Shown here in pieces: positions 24,405 through 33,687 of a stretch of DNA of 64,000 nucleotides. Positions within the stretch are counted from its first letter, which is position 1. Every line of letters begins with the position of its first letter. A program made the position numbers and the translations under genes. Where the stretch lies: the NCBI RefSeq assembly GCF_003712195.1, contig NZ_RDSD01000008.1, forward strand, positions 62,001 to 126,000. Direction: 5' to 3'. Origin of the DNA: Proteiniphilum sp. X52. Lineage in GTDB: Bacteria > Bacteroidota > Bacteroidia > Bacteroidales > Dysgonomonadaceae. The notes below the pieces were generated by a model that was given only the letters and a program-made list of their open reading frames with translations, was not told the origin of the DNA and searched no databases.

Positions 24405-25436
24405 TTATTCATCCGTGAGCGGATTCCATCCCTGCGCGCGGAGTTGCATTTCTTGGCCGTCGCGGGTGACCAGGTAGCACCCCTGTTCAGGCGGTGTGAT
24501 ATGGCCTATCAGGCGGACTCCCTGCAACTCGTTCATCTTTTCGTGCAGATGCAGCGGGACGGTGAAGAGTAGTTCATAATCTTCTCCGCCATTCAGGGCT
24601 ACGGTGGTTACGTTCATATGGAAGGTCTCGGCCATCACGGCGGTCTGATAGTCGACGGGGATACGCTCTTCGAAAAGCCGGCAGCCGGCGTTACTCTGAT
24701 CGCAGATATGAAGCAGGTCGGACGACAATCCGTCGGAGACATCGATCATCGAAGTGGGCACAATGCTGTTCTCAGCCAGCAGGTTCACGATATCTTTTCT
24801 GGCTTCGGGTTTTAGTTGACGCTCCAACAGGTACTCCTTCCCGGCAAAATCCGGCTGGAAGTCCTTGTCGCCATCGAACACGCTCTTTTCCCTTTCCAAT
24901 AGTTGCAAACCCATATAGGATGCTCCCAAATCGCCTGAAACATAGATCAGGTCGGTGTTTTTGGCGCCATTGCGGTAGACAATTTTTTCCTCTTCCGCCG
25001 CACCAATACAGGTAATGCTGATGGTGAATCCGGTAAGGGACGAGGTGGTGTCCCCCCCCACAATATCTACGCCGTAAATCTCACAGGCCAGCTTCAATCC
25101 GCTGTAAAATTCTTCCAGGTCTTCCACCGAAAAACGCTTCGATATGCCTAATGAGACGGTGATCTGCTGCGGCTTCCCGTTCATGGCGTAAATGTCGGAA
25201 AAGTTGACGGCTGCCGCTTTATAGCCGAGATGTTTCAGGGGGGCATAGACGAGATCGAAATGTATCCCCTCCAGCAGGAGGTCAGTCGTCACCAATGTCC
25301 GTTGCCCGCGGTTATCCACCACGGCGGCATCGTCACCCACCCCTTTGATGGAACTCTCCCGCGTGAGTTTGATATCTTTGGTGAGGTGGTCGATCAGTCC
25401 GAATTCGCCCAACGTGGCTATTTCTGTCCGTTTCAT
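24405..25436 (-). CDS. thiL: thiamine-monophosphate kinase
   Basis: Phosphorylates thiamine monophosphate to the active cofactor thiamine diphosphate. The 343-residue AIR-synthase-like protein has KGVGDDAAVVD (about 31-41), LLLEGIHFDL near 54, AVNFSDIYAMNGKPQ near 76, DIVGGDTTSS near 125, and MIDVSDGLSSDL near 215, all ThiL metal- and ATP-binding blocks. Last gene of the leftward sppA-lpxK-punA-thiL series; its start overlaps the punA stop by 4 bp. Length is usual. Confidence 0.95.
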   Translation of the reverse strand: MKRTEIATLGEFGLIDHLTKDIKLTRESSIKGVGDDAAVVDNRGQRTLVTTDLLLEGIHFDLVYAPLKHLGYKAAAVNFSDIYAMNGKPQQITVSLGISKRFSVEDLEEFYSGLKLACEIYGVDIVGGDTTSSLTGFTISITCIGAAEEEKIVYRNGAKNTDLIYVSGDLGASYMGLQLLEREKSVFDGDKDFQPDFAGKEYLLERQLKPEARKDIVNLLAENSIVPTSMIDVSDGLSSDLLHICDQSNAGCRLFEERIPVDYQTAVMAETFHMNVTTVALNGGEDYELLFTVPLHLHEKMNELQGVRLIGHITPPEQGCYLVTRDGQEMQLRAQGWNPLTDE

Positions 25437-26245
25437 ATCCTCCGGATAATGGCGCGCATGATCTCCGCCATCTTCGGCTGGGCAATTTTGGCGGCTTCCT
25501 GTACATCTTCGTGCGACACTTCCACTATTTTGCCGATCACACCCAGGTCGGTGATGATGGAGAATGCCAGCACTTTCATTCCGGCATGGTTGGCTACGAT
25601 CACCTCCGGTACGGTGGACATGCCCACGGCATCTCCCCCGATGATACGCAGGAAATTGTATTCAGCCGGCGTTTCAAAGGTGGGACCTTGAAGGCCGACA
25701 TAGACACCATGCTGCAACTTGATGTTCTTCTCTTTGGCGATCTCCATGGCCATTAGCCGCAGCGATTTGTTGTATGCCTCGCTCATATCGGGGAAGCGGG
25801 TACCCAGTTCGTTGAAGTTCTTTCCGTGGAGTGGATGCTCGGGGAACAGGTTGATATGATCTTCAATCAGCATGATATCGCCCACATCGAAACTGGAGTT
25901 CATCCCTCCCGCCGCGTTGGAGACAAAAAGATATTCTATGCCCAACGCCTGGAATACACGGATGGGGAAGGTGACCTGCTTCATGTCGTATCCTTCGTAG
26001 AAGTGGAAACGTCCCTGCATGGCCAGCACTTTCTTGCCGCCGAGCGTGCCGACGATCAGTTTTCCGCTGTGGCCTTCCACTGTGGAAACAGGGAAATTGG
26101 GTATTTCGGTATAGGGGATCTCGTTTTTATTCTCGATCTCATGTGCCAGTTCGCCCAGACCGGTGCCCAGGATAATGGCCGTATTGGGAATTTCTTCGAC
26201 TCTACTCTTCAGGTAATCTGCTGTTTGTTTGATAGTTTCTAACAT
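25433..26245 (-). CDS. punA: purine-nucleoside phosphorylase (trimeric type)
   Basis: Splits (deoxy)inosine and (deoxy)guanosine with phosphate for purine salvage. At 270 residues it shows the trimeric PNP signatures ILGTGLGELAHEI (about 25-37), VEGHSGKL near 56, LFVSNAAGGMN near 106, and the base-binding region GPTFETPAEYNFLRIIGGDAVGMSTVPE near 188. Starts inside the 3' end of lpxK (44-bp overlap) and overlaps thiL by 4 bp, so translation of the series is coupled. The conserved N-terminus (MLETIKQTADYL) supports the long overlap as genuine. Confidence 0.95.
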   Translation of the reverse strand: MLETIKQTADYLKSRVEEIPNTAIILGTGLGELAHEIENKNEIPYTEIPNFPVSTVEGHSGKLIVGTLGGKKVLAMQGRFHFYEGYDMKQVTFPIRVFQALGIEYLFVSNAAGGMNSSFDVGDIMLIEDHINLFPEHPLHGKNFNELGTRFPDMSEAYNKSLRLMAMEIAKEKNIKLQHGVYVGLQGPTFETPAEYNFLRIIGGDAVGMSTVPEVIVANHAGMKVLAFSIITDLGVIGKIVEVSHEDVQEAAKIAQPKMAEIMRAIIRRI

Positions 26246-27320
26246 GTTCTAAAATATTATTATTGAATTGTTCTTGTTCTTTCTCATCGATGAATGTCAC
26301 GTGTACCGGGATGTAATAGAGCATCTTTTTCATCTCTTCATCGAGATGAGGCATCGCCCGGAGCCGGACAGCATCTTTCTCGGTGGTGAGAATGATCTTG
26401 TTGCTGTCATCCACCGTATCGATAAATTTCCGGATCGATTGTATGTCTTTCGCCGTAAAAGAGTGATGATCGGGGAAAAATTTAGTATAAAGGTTATAGG
26501 TGATATGTTCCACCTTATCCACCAGGGGTTGGGGAGAGGCGATGCCCGCCACCAGGAAGACGTGCTTCTTGCGAAGGTCCTGTGTGGGGAGAGGATCACC
26601 CTGCAACCCGGGGAAAAGTGGCATTATCATCCCATAATCTAGGCCGGTGAAGTAGAGTTGTTGAAAAGCATAGAGATCCAATCCGTTGGTATGGATGCGG
26701 AAGTCGATAGGCTGCATGTCGGGATCGCATTTGGTGACTATTACGATAGATGCCCTCTCTTTTCCTTTCAGCGGTTCACGTAATGATCCCATGGGCAGCA
26801 GCCGGTCTTCGAAGACGGGGCGGTTGCTGTCCACCAGCAGGATAGAGAGCGAGGGTTGCACATGTCGGTGCTGGAATCCGTCGTCGAGAAGGATCACATC
26901 GGGACGTTCCTCTTTTTCGATAGAGAGGATTTTCCTGATGGCGCTTACCCGGTCTCTATCGACTACCACCAGCGCTTCAGGGAATTTCTGCTTGATCTGC
27001 AGGGGTTCATCTCCCACATTGCGCGCTTTCGAATCGGTGTCGACGATCATGAAGCCGTTGCTTTTGCGTTTGTACCCCCTGCTGAGCACCGCCACCTTGT
27101 ATATGGGCGACAATAACCTGATAAGGTATTCAATATGCGGGGTTTTTCCTGTGCCACCTACGGTGAGGTTGCCCACACAGATAACCGGAATATCAAATGA
27201 TGTTTGTTTGAGTATCTTTTTGTCGAACAGTGTATTCCGGAAATTCACACCAAGGCCGTATAGCCATGCCAACGGCGACAATGATCGACGGATTTCGACG
27301 GAAGGTTTGTCCATTTTCAT
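26202..27320 (-). CDS. lpxK: tetraacyldisaccharide 4'-kinase
   Basis: Adds the 4' phosphate in lipid A synthesis at the inner membrane. The 372-residue protein has an N-terminal amphipathic/hydrophobic segment, the P-loop VGNLTVGGTGKTPH (GGTGKT at 55-60), and LLDDGFQHR near 145, characteristic of LpxK. Follows sppA after 103 bp and overlaps punA by 44 bp. The same neighbour order is found in other Bacteroidales, so this looks like an ancestral operon. Start could be ATG 27320 or 27314, two codons later. Confidence 0.95.
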   Translation of the reverse strand: MKMDKPSVEIRRSLSPLAWLYGLGVNFRNTLFDKKILKQTSFDIPVICVGNLTVGGTGKTPHIEYLIRLLSPIYKVAVLSRGYKRKSNGFMIVDTDSKARNVGDEPLQIKQKFPEALVVVDRDRVSAIRKILSIEKEERPDVILLDDGFQHRHVQPSLSILLVDSNRPVFEDRLLPMGSLREPLKGKERASIVIVTKCDPDMQPIDFRIHTNGLDLYAFQQLYFTGLDYGMIMPLFPGLQGDPLPTQDLRKKHVFLVAGIASPQPLVDKVEHITYNLYTKFFPDHHSFTAKDIQSIRKFIDTVDDSNKIILTTEKDAVRLRAMPHLDEEMKKMLYYIPVHVTFIDEKEQEQFNNNILEHVRNYQTNSRLPEE

Positions 27321-27423
27321 ACGATTAATTCATTCTTCACATTATGGTGTGCGGAACTCGCTTATTCGGGCTATACCATAGCAAGAATTGGGAATCGAGG
27401 GGCGAGGGCGACCCAAAATAATT

Positions 27424-29202
27424 TTATTGAATATTCAATTCATACGGAATTCTTGCCTGGATATAATCCTGTTCTTTGATATCTTTCAACAGTATAAACA
27501 TTTCGTAACTTTCACCCAGGTACTCTTTCATTGTCCGGGCAACGAGCTCTTCCTTCCGGGGATTGAACAGTTCGTCGAAACGCGAACGGAGCCTGGGATA
27601 CTCGAACACCACGTAGCTCTTACCCAAGTTGGCCATTTCGGCTGCAATTTCGATGGCTCTCTCAATTCCCCCCAGTTCATCGACCAGTCCGATCTCTTTA
27701 GCCTGGTTCCCTGTCCACACACGGCCTTCGGCATAAAGTGCCATCGAGTCTTTTGGCATATGACGTCCTTCCGCGCAGCGTGTCAGGAAGAGGTCGTAGC
27801 CTCTCTCGATCATTGCCTGGAGCATCTGCTTCTCTTTTTCGTTGAAGGGACGTGTGAGATTGCCGAAATCGGAAAACGCGTTGGTCTTCACCTCATCAGT
27901 ATATATCCCGAGTTTTCTGGCAGTTCCCTCAAAATTGGGGATGGCACCGAAAATACCGATCGATCCGGTCAGGGTAGTAGGCTGGGCCACTATCCTGTCG
28001 GCATTGCAGGCGATATAATAGCCGCCCGATGCCGCCATATCGCCCATGGAGACCACCACCGGTTTTTCCGCTTTCAGGTCGGTGACGGCTTTCCATATCT
28101 GTTCGGAGGCATAAGCACTGCCGCCCCCCGAGTTGACGCGCAATACCACCGCTTTTATCTCTTCATCTTTTCTTAGTTTCTCGATCTGATCCACCATATA
28201 TTTATCCTGTATGTCGGATGATCCGGTCCCTGAGAGTATATTACCGTGCGCGTATAAGATGGCGATCGTATTGTCGGTTTTCTTTACGGTTTTCGTGGTT
28301 ACCGATTTCATGTTGGCCACGGTCGCCGACGGGATCTTCGCGTCTTCATCGATGTCGAGCAGGCTCCTGAGGTAATCTTTCATCTCCGTTTCATACAGAA
28401 GGGTGTCAACCAGGTTGGCGGAGAGCAGGAAGTCGGTCGATTGTACGGCGGGCAGGCTGTTGGCCAGCGAGTCGATATCGGCGATTGTAAGTGAGCGCGA
28501 TTCCGCCAGATCCCTTCTGAGGAAGCTCCATGCATCGTTCAGGAAAGAACTTACCTGTTCCCTGTTGGCCTCACTCATGTCGTTCCGGGTAAAGGGTTCC
28601 ACCGCCGATTTGTAGGTTCCCACCTTGAATATCTGCATTTCGATTCCCAGCTTATCGAGGGCATCCTTATAAAAGACCGGTATCGAGGCCAAGCCGTGGA
28701 GGTCGAGCATCCCTTGCGGATTGATGGCTACTTTATCTGCCACGGAAGCAAGGTAATACCCTCCCTGGGTATAGGTGTCGGCATAGGCAACGATGAATTT
28801 TCCGCTCTCCTTGAAATTTTCCAGTTCATGGCGGATTTCGGCCAGCGTGGACATGGAGGCTGACAGTGCACGGGAGTCGATATAGATCCCTTTTATCTTA
28901 TCATTGTTTTTTGCTTTTCTGATGGCGCTCACAATATCGTTCAACCCCGTAGGCAAAGGACGATCGGAGACCATCATGGAGGTGAAAGGATCCTGTTCGG
29001 GAGTGCGTTCGGTGATGGGGCCGTTCAGGCGGAGATTCAACACCGTATTGTCCTGAAGAATGAATTTTTCACCGGTAGACAAAGATCCGAGAAAAGATCC
29101 CATCGCACCAAAAATAAAGATCATTGCGATTATGGAAAAGAGAATGTTCGCGATGACAAAACCCAAAGCGGACGCGAGCATGATTTTCAGAAAATCCTTC
29201 AT
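27424..29202 (-). CDS. sppA: signal peptide peptidase SppA, 67K type
   Basis: Inner-membrane serine protease degrading released signal peptides. 592 residues make the long, tandem-domain form. N-terminal membrane anchor about 10-33. Catalytic lysine in GTYKSAVEPF (K198) in the first domain and nucleophile serine in MGDMAASGGYYIA (S392) in the second, the Ser-Lys dyad spacing of E. coli SppA. First gene of the leftward operon with lpxK, punA and thiL; a promoter lies at 29230-29260. Confidence 0.95.
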   Translation of the reverse strand: MKDFLKIMLASALGFVIANILFSIIAMIFIFGAMGSFLGSLSTGEKFILQDNTVLNLRLNGPITERTPEQDPFTSMMVSDRPLPTGLNDIVSAIRKAKNNDKIKGIYIDSRALSASMSTLAEIRHELENFKESGKFIVAYADTYTQGGYYLASVADKVAINPQGMLDLHGLASIPVFYKDALDKLGIEMQIFKVGTYKSAVEPFTRNDMSEANREQVSSFLNDAWSFLRRDLAESRSLTIADIDSLANSLPAVQSTDFLLSANLVDTLLYETEMKDYLRSLLDIDEDAKIPSATVANMKSVTTKTVKKTDNTIAILYAHGNILSGTGSSDIQDKYMVDQIEKLRKDEEIKAVVLRVNSGGGSAYASEQIWKAVTDLKAEKPVVVSMGDMAASGGYYIACNADRIVAQPTTLTGSIGIFGAIPNFEGTARKLGIYTDEVKTNAFSDFGNLTRPFNEKEKQMLQAMIERGYDLFLTRCAEGRHMPKDSMALYAEGRVWTGNQAKEIGLVDELGGIERAIEIAAEMANLGKSYVVFEYPRLRSRFDELFNPRKEELVARTMKEYLGESYEMFILLKDIKEQDYIQARIPYELNIQ

Positions 29203-29229
29203 AGAGTAATTGTTAATGGATTATTAGTG

Positions 29230-29260
29230 CAAAAATAGAGAAAAAAGAGTTATAGCCCAA
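29230..29260 (-). promoter_or_regulatory. sppA operon promoter
   Basis: TATTTTTG on the minus strand (29230-29237); upstream box partial (TTG at 29258-29260). It is 28 bp before the sppA start. Confidence 0.6.
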
Positions 29261-29289
29261 TTTAATTTACATATTCTTAATTAATTTCA

Positions 29290-29321
29290 TTTGTCGGTTT
29301 TTATCGTTGATAGTAATTTTG
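29290..29321 (+). promoter_or_regulatory. promoter of the ECF sigma operon
   Basis: TTTG (29290-29293), 20-bp spacer, TAATTTTG (29314-29321). The leader to the sigma gene at 29452 is about 125 nt. A housekeeping-type promoter implies control of this sigma after transcription or through its partner. Confidence 0.7.
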
Positions 29322-29451
29322 GCAGATGAAAATTACGCCACAAGGGTAAGATGGATTGTTTCTTAAAAAAGCATAAATAGAGATAAAAACTTACTGGCTC
29401 ATGCAGCGTTTTTTCTTGTTATTCATCTAATAAAATGAACTGCGGTTAAGA

Positions 29452-30018
29452 ATGGATGATTCGCAACTTGTCATAGCATGTAAGAAACAGGACCGTAATG
29501 CCCAGAAACTATTGTACGAGCGGTATGCTCCTATGATGATGGCGGTATGTTTACGTTACAGCGGGGAAGAAGAGACGGCCCGTGACTTGTTGCATGACGG
29601 ATTTATCCGCGCTCTCACGCAGATCGGCTCGTTTTCGGGCAGGGGTTCTTTTGAAGGTTGGCTCAGACGGATTTTCGTGAATCTGGCATTGGAGAATTAC
29701 AGGAAGGAGAAGCAGAAGTACCGCTTTATGGAAGAGTACAGCTATGTCAATGCCGACGAGTCGGAAACCCCGGCGGATAATTCACTCGATATCGAAGATA
29801 TCCCCAGGGAAGAAGTGCTCGACATGATAAGGAATTTACCGCCCGGATACAGAACGGTGTTCAACATGTATATTTTCGAAGAGATGTCACACAAAGAAAT
29901 TGCCGAGGTGCTTGGTATTAATGAAGCAGCGTCGCGTTCACAATTTTTCAGGGCAAAGAATATGCTCCGGAAGAAAATTTCAGCCATCCTGCATAGTAGT
30001 CAAAGACAAATACAATGA
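29452..30018 (+). CDS. ECF-type RNA polymerase sigma factor
   Basis: 188-residue sigma-70 family factor of the extracytoplasmic-function group. Region 2 about 20-90 (YERYAPMMMAVCLRYSGEEE, then LLHDGFIRAL), region 4 about 125-180 (PPGYRTVFNMYIFEEMSH, then KEIAEVLGINEAASRSQ). Region 3 is absent, as expected. The stop overlaps the start of the next gene by 4 bp; that gene has an anti-sigma-like N-terminus, so the pair probably forms an envelope-sensing module. Regulon unknown. Confidence 0.93.
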   Translation: MDDSQLVIACKKQDRNAQKLLYERYAPMMMAVCLRYSGEEETARDLLHDGFIRALTQIGSFSGRGSFEGWLRRIFVNLALENYRKEKQKYRFMEEYSYVNADESETPADNSLDIEDIPREEVLDMIRNLPPGYRTVFNMYIFEEMSHKEIAEVLGINEAASRSQFFRAKNMLRKKISAILHSSQRQIQ

Positions 30019-31355
30019 TGTCAGATAACGATATTAGAAAAGGATTTCAGTCAAAACTCAGCGGTTTTGAAGCGCCTGTCCCGCCGGATGGATGGCAGCG
30101 CGTGGAACGGTCGTTGAGGTCAGCAGCTGTTGCCCGGACGGCACTTCGCCGAAGATGGTATGCCGGATCGGTAGCCGCTGTGTTGATATTGCTCGTCGGC
30201 AGCATACTGTTTATCCACAATCCCATGGAGCAGACGGAGACGGGGGGGGCCGAATCGGCTTCCACAACATCCCCGACCGGTAATACTCCGGATCCAGCCA
30301 CAGAGTTGGCTTCAGCTTTGGAATCAGTGCCGGAACCGGTTGCCCGGCCGGTTGAATCCAAGCAGCTTTTGGCCGCAAGCTCTTCCGGAAAAGCTGAAAC
30401 CGGCGAAAAATCGGTTATTCGCTCATCCTCTCCGGCGGGAATGCTGGCGGCATGGATGAAGCGTGAAAAGTTAGGGGAAGAGCATGCCGAGAAGAAAGTG
30501 GAAGCCGGCACTCTTCACCTATTTACAAAACCGGAGGAAAAGGAGATGATCCAAGAGGATGAGAAGTTGTCGAAAGAAGAAACAATCACCGTCGGGGGAA
30601 ACGAGAAAGTCCTTTTTGCCGAAGCGGGTGTACCCGAAACAGGGCAAGGAGTCCTTTTGCTTGCCGTCAACGGAAGAGGGGGGCTGACCGGCTACCAGCA
30701 AACGGTAAACTCACCCATGACTTTGAGGTCGGCTTCTGTAAACACCGACAACAAATATATGGCGGAAGGCAATAAAAACTTACATCTTCAGGCCAATAAT
30801 GCGACGAACAATGTCTCTGAAATGGAACATGATCAACCGGTGTCATTCGGTATTACCGTGTCCAAATACCTGCTTGACGACCTTTCCATTGAAACGGGTC
30901 TTGTTTACTCTTATCTTCACTCTAAATCCAGGAATACCAATAATAATTTCAAAGTGCAGGAAGTGCAAAAACTTCATTATCTGGGTATCCCGTTGAATGT
31001 GAACTACAATATTTTTTCTTTGGGACGACTGGATGTGTATGCTTCCATAGGAGGAATGGTGGAGAAGGATATATATGGCGAATTCCGGAAAATCAAAGAG
31101 GGACAGGCATCTGCGAATTTCAATAACGCGGCAGAAGGATCGGAAGAGAAGGAAATTACAAAGATCTCCCAAGAGAATCCCCAGATATCGGTCAACGCCG
31201 GTGTGGGACTTTCCTATCCTGTCTACGACAGGCTGAGGCTCTACGGGAAAGTAGGGGGAGCTTATTATTTTGATGCGGAAAACCAATATAAGACTATTTA
31301 TTCCGACAGGAAGATCGTGATGGATTTGAATGTGGGATTAAGGTATGAATTTTAA
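30015..31355 (+). CDS. membrane protein with anti-sigma-like N-terminus and barrel-like C-terminus
   Basis: 446 residues, translationally coupled to the ECF sigma gene. Residues 1-45 are soluble and charged; one membrane helix spans about 49-67 (AGSVAAVLILLVGSILFIH). A long Pro/Ser/Glu-rich linker (about 68-265) follows. The C-terminal ~170 residues look like the PorT/outer-membrane-beta-barrel family, with alternating strands, ending in the terminal phenylalanine of outer-membrane proteins (GLRYEF). An inner-membrane helix and an outer-membrane-like domain in one chain suggest a protein spanning the periplasm. Role as regulator of the sigma factor is inferred only from coupling and topology. 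Confidence 0.75.
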   Translation: MMSDNDIRKGFQSKLSGFEAPVPPDGWQRVERSLRSAAVARTALRRRWYAGSVAAVLILLVGSILFIHNPMEQTETGGAESASTTSPTGNTPDPATELASALESVPEPVARPVESKQLLAASSSGKAETGEKSVIRSSSPAGMLAAWMKREKLGEEHAEKKVEAGTLHLFTKPEEKEMIQEDEKLSKEETITVGGNEKVLFAEAGVPETGQGVLLLAVNGRGGLTGYQQTVNSPMTLRSASVNTDNKYMAEGNKNLHLQANNATNNVSEMEHDQPVSFGITVSKYLLDDLSIETGLVYSYLHSKSRNTNNNFKVQEVQKLHYLGIPLNVNYNIFSLGRLDVYASIGGMVEKDIYGEFRKIKEGQASANFNNAAEGSEEKEITKISQENPQISVNAGVGLSYPVYDRLRLYGKVGGAYYFDAENQYKTIYSDRKIVMDLNVGLRYEF

Positions 31356-31381
31356 TATTAATAATAAAATAGAAAGTAGAA

Positions 31382-32125
31382 ATGAAAAAAGTAATTTTGT
31401 TTTTGAGTGTGATCGGGGCAACCCTTCTGATGACATCCTGTTTGGGAGAGACATCTAATAGTTATACTGATAGTTCCTATGTTTACATTGATACTGACGA
31501 TCGGGGAGAGGTTTACGCAAAAACGTTCACAGGACGCATTATCACTCACTCCGCCTTGATTTCGGGACTTAACGAAATTCAATTATTGGTGTATAGCTGG
31601 GATGAGGAAAAAGGTACCACGCCTCTGACATTTGGGCAAAATGTAGTTTACGCTGACAATGTCAATATCATCCAGAAGAAGGATGATATATACCACACAA
31701 CCCTGCGTATGTCTCCGTTACCTGAAGAGGAAGATCCTGCGGGTTTTGATGAGATTGGCACCCCTCTCTTCACTTCTGACCGGGCTTTTATGGATGATTA
31801 CTGGGTACTTGAGTATGCTTATAAGGCAAATAAAGGCCAGAAAGCCAAGGTTGAGTTCTATAAGGAGGCGGCGCTGAATGACAAAGGTGAGGTTGTAATT
31901 AAAATTCAATTGACATTGTCGGGCACAACCGACGCCACTTCACAAGAGCAGCAGACGGATGTGGTCGCATTCAAAATGTCGGCATTACGCGATATGTACT
32001 CGGGGGGAAGTGAAGGGAAAGAGGAGTTGAAGGTATTGTTTAAGTATAATAAGCGTGAAGCCAACGGAGAGGTTAAGGAAGCCGAATTGCCTGTGGTTTC
32101 CTGGAAAATTAAAGAATCAAACTAG
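31382..32125 (+). CDS. NigD-like lipoprotein
   Basis: 247-residue lipoprotein: signal peptide with cysteine near 20 (LLMTSCLGET), followed by a beta-rich domain resembling NigD-like proteins of Bacteroidales (YVYIDTDDRGEVYAKTF near 30, LLVYSWDEEKG near 70). NigD-like proteins are common envelope lipoproteins without a settled function; NigD itself is linked to a bacteriocin locus in Prevotella. Third gene of the sigma transcript (26 bp after the barrel protein) and followed by a terminator, so probably the last. Confidence 0.7.
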   Translation: MKKVILFLSVIGATLLMTSCLGETSNSYTDSSYVYIDTDDRGEVYAKTFTGRIITHSALISGLNEIQLLVYSWDEEKGTTPLTFGQNVVYADNVNIIQKKDDIYHTTLRMSPLPEEEDPAGFDEIGTPLFTSDRAFMDDYWVLEYAYKANKGQKAKVEFYKEAALNDKGEVVIKIQLTLSGTTDATSQEQQTDVVAFKMSALRDMYSGGSEGKEELKVLFKYNKREANGEVKEAELPVVSWKIKESN

Positions 32126-32149
32126 CCTTTTCTTTCATTTTATCGTATA

Positions 32150-32184
32150 AAACAGCAGCTTTTACCAAGTTGCTGTTTTTTCTT
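32150..32184 (+). terminator. terminator after the NigD-like gene
   Basis: AACAGCA / TGCTGTT stem (32151-32157, 32171-32177) followed by a T run on the plus strand. Confidence 0.8.
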
Positions 32185-32202
32185 TTCCTTACTTTATCTG
32201 TC

Positions 32203-32233
32203 TGTGTGGTTACAAAAAAATCATGTACCTTTG
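32203..32233 (+). promoter_or_regulatory. promoter of the YIP1-like/smpB operon
   Basis: TACCTTTG (32226-32233) with TGTG (32203-32206) 19 bp upstream. It sits inside the longest possible frame of the next gene, which sets that gene's start at 32254. Confidence 0.75.
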
Positions 32234-32253
32234 CAATCCAAAATCAAAAAGGA

Positions 32254-32805
32254 ATGTGGAGGGATATTTTTATCACTATAGCACAGCTGATGGTTGCCTC
32301 TCCAAAGGCATGGAAAGATATTGAAAAGGAAAAGAAGACGCAGCATGAGTTTCTTTACCGTTTTCTGCATCCCATATTCGGGATCATTGCTTTCACCTCT
32401 TTTGTGGGTGGTTTGTGGTTCGCGCGGGAGGGAGGTGTGGAGAATGCGCTGAAGGGCAGCATTATCAGTGTCGTAGGGGTCTATGGCGGGTATTTCATTG
32501 CCTCATACCTGCTCAACGAGATTGCTCCCCGCTTTGGGCTGAGTAAGCATTTACCCCGCTTTCAACAATTCACAGGGTATGCCTCGGTAGTGATCTATGC
32601 TTTATTTATTGTCACGCCGTTTCTCTCCGATCTCTTTATTCTCTGGCTATTGGCGCTCTACACCATTTATCTGGTGAATGCAGGGTCGGTTTATTTTATG
32701 AAAGTGCCGGCAGCGAAGGTGGTGGACTTTACCGTGGCGGCATCGGCCATCATCATTCTGGCGCCGGTACTCATCCATACACTTTTTTCCTATTTGTTAA
32801 AGTAA
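32254..32805 (+). CDS. YIP1-family membrane protein
   Basis: 183-residue inner-membrane protein with about five helices. The N-terminal amphipathic stretch ([17 protein letters not shown]) is typical of bacterial YIP1-family proteins. The frame is open from 32170, but a promoter -7 box at 32226-32233 lies inside that extension, so I start at ATG 32254 ([11 protein letters not shown]). Its stop overlaps the smpB start (TAATG). Function unknown; YIP1 proteins in eukaryotes act in vesicle traffic, not applicable here. Confidence 0.75.
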   Translation: MWRDIFITIAQLMVASPKAWKDIEKEKKTQHEFLYRFLHPIFGIIAFTSFVGGLWFAREGGVENALKGSIISVVGVYGGYFIASYLLNEIAPRFGLSKHLPRFQQFTGYASVVIYALFIVTPFLSDLFILWLLALYTIYLVNAGSVYFMKVPAAKVVDFTVAASAIIILAPVLIHTLFSYLLK

Positions 32806-33257
32806 TGAAGCAAGCGGCTATCAATATAAAGAATAAACGGGCCACGTTCGATTACGAACTGGTGGAAACCTTTACCGCAGGTATTGTGCTTACCGGTACC
32901 GAGATCAAATCGATCCGGCTGGGAAAGGCGAGCCTGGTAGATACCTATTGTTTCTTCGAGCGGGATGAACTATGGGTGCGCAATATGCATATTGCCGAAT
33001 ATTTTTACGGTACTTATAATAATCACAATGCCCGGCGCGACCGTAAACTGCTCCTTAACAAAAACGAACTGCGCAAACTCTCCCGCCTTACCAAAGAGAC
33101 CGGATTTACCATTATTCCCATCCGTCTGTTCATTAACGAAAAAGGATTGGCCAAAATTGTGATTGCGGTAGCGAGAGGGAAAAAACAGTACGATAAGCGT
33201 CAGTCCCTGAAAGAGAAAGAGGATAAGAGATCCATGGACAGGATGTTAAGGAAATGA
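32805..33257 (+). CDS. smpB: SsrA-binding protein
   Basis: Delivers tmRNA to stalled ribosomes for trans-translation. The 150-residue protein contains the family signature [18 protein letters not shown] (about 5-22), [19 protein letters not shown] near 27, and the basic C-terminal tail ([18 protein letters not shown]) that enters the mRNA channel. It overlaps the upstream YIP1-like gene by one base. Directly after its stop codon begins an array of 32 phased heptamers. Confidence 0.96.
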   Translation: MKQAAINIKNKRATFDYELVETFTAGIVLTGTEIKSIRLGKASLVDTYCFFERDELWVRNMHIAEYFYGTYNNHNARRDRKLLLNKNELRKLSRLTKETGFTIIPIRLFINEKGLAKIVIAVARGKKQYDKRQSLKEKEDKRSMDRMLRK

Positions 33258-33495
<238 letters not shown>

Positions 33496-33687
33496 GGTGA
33501 GAAGTGGAGAAGCGGTTTCGTAACGATATACTTTTGCTGGCGTTCAGGAAATCTGGATACAAGAATTATTTTGAAGTGGAGATTGGGTGGTTCAGGGGGG
33601 AGATTTGAAATTAAAGATCCGAAATTGCGAATGGAATATTACTGTGGATGGTTCGAAAATCTATTCCGGGCCTAATTGAAACAAAAT

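Noticed and set aside
33496-33687. Cobalamin or SAM riboswitch ahead of metH
   Set aside because: The 190-bp leader lacks a B12 box or any recognisable riboswitch core.
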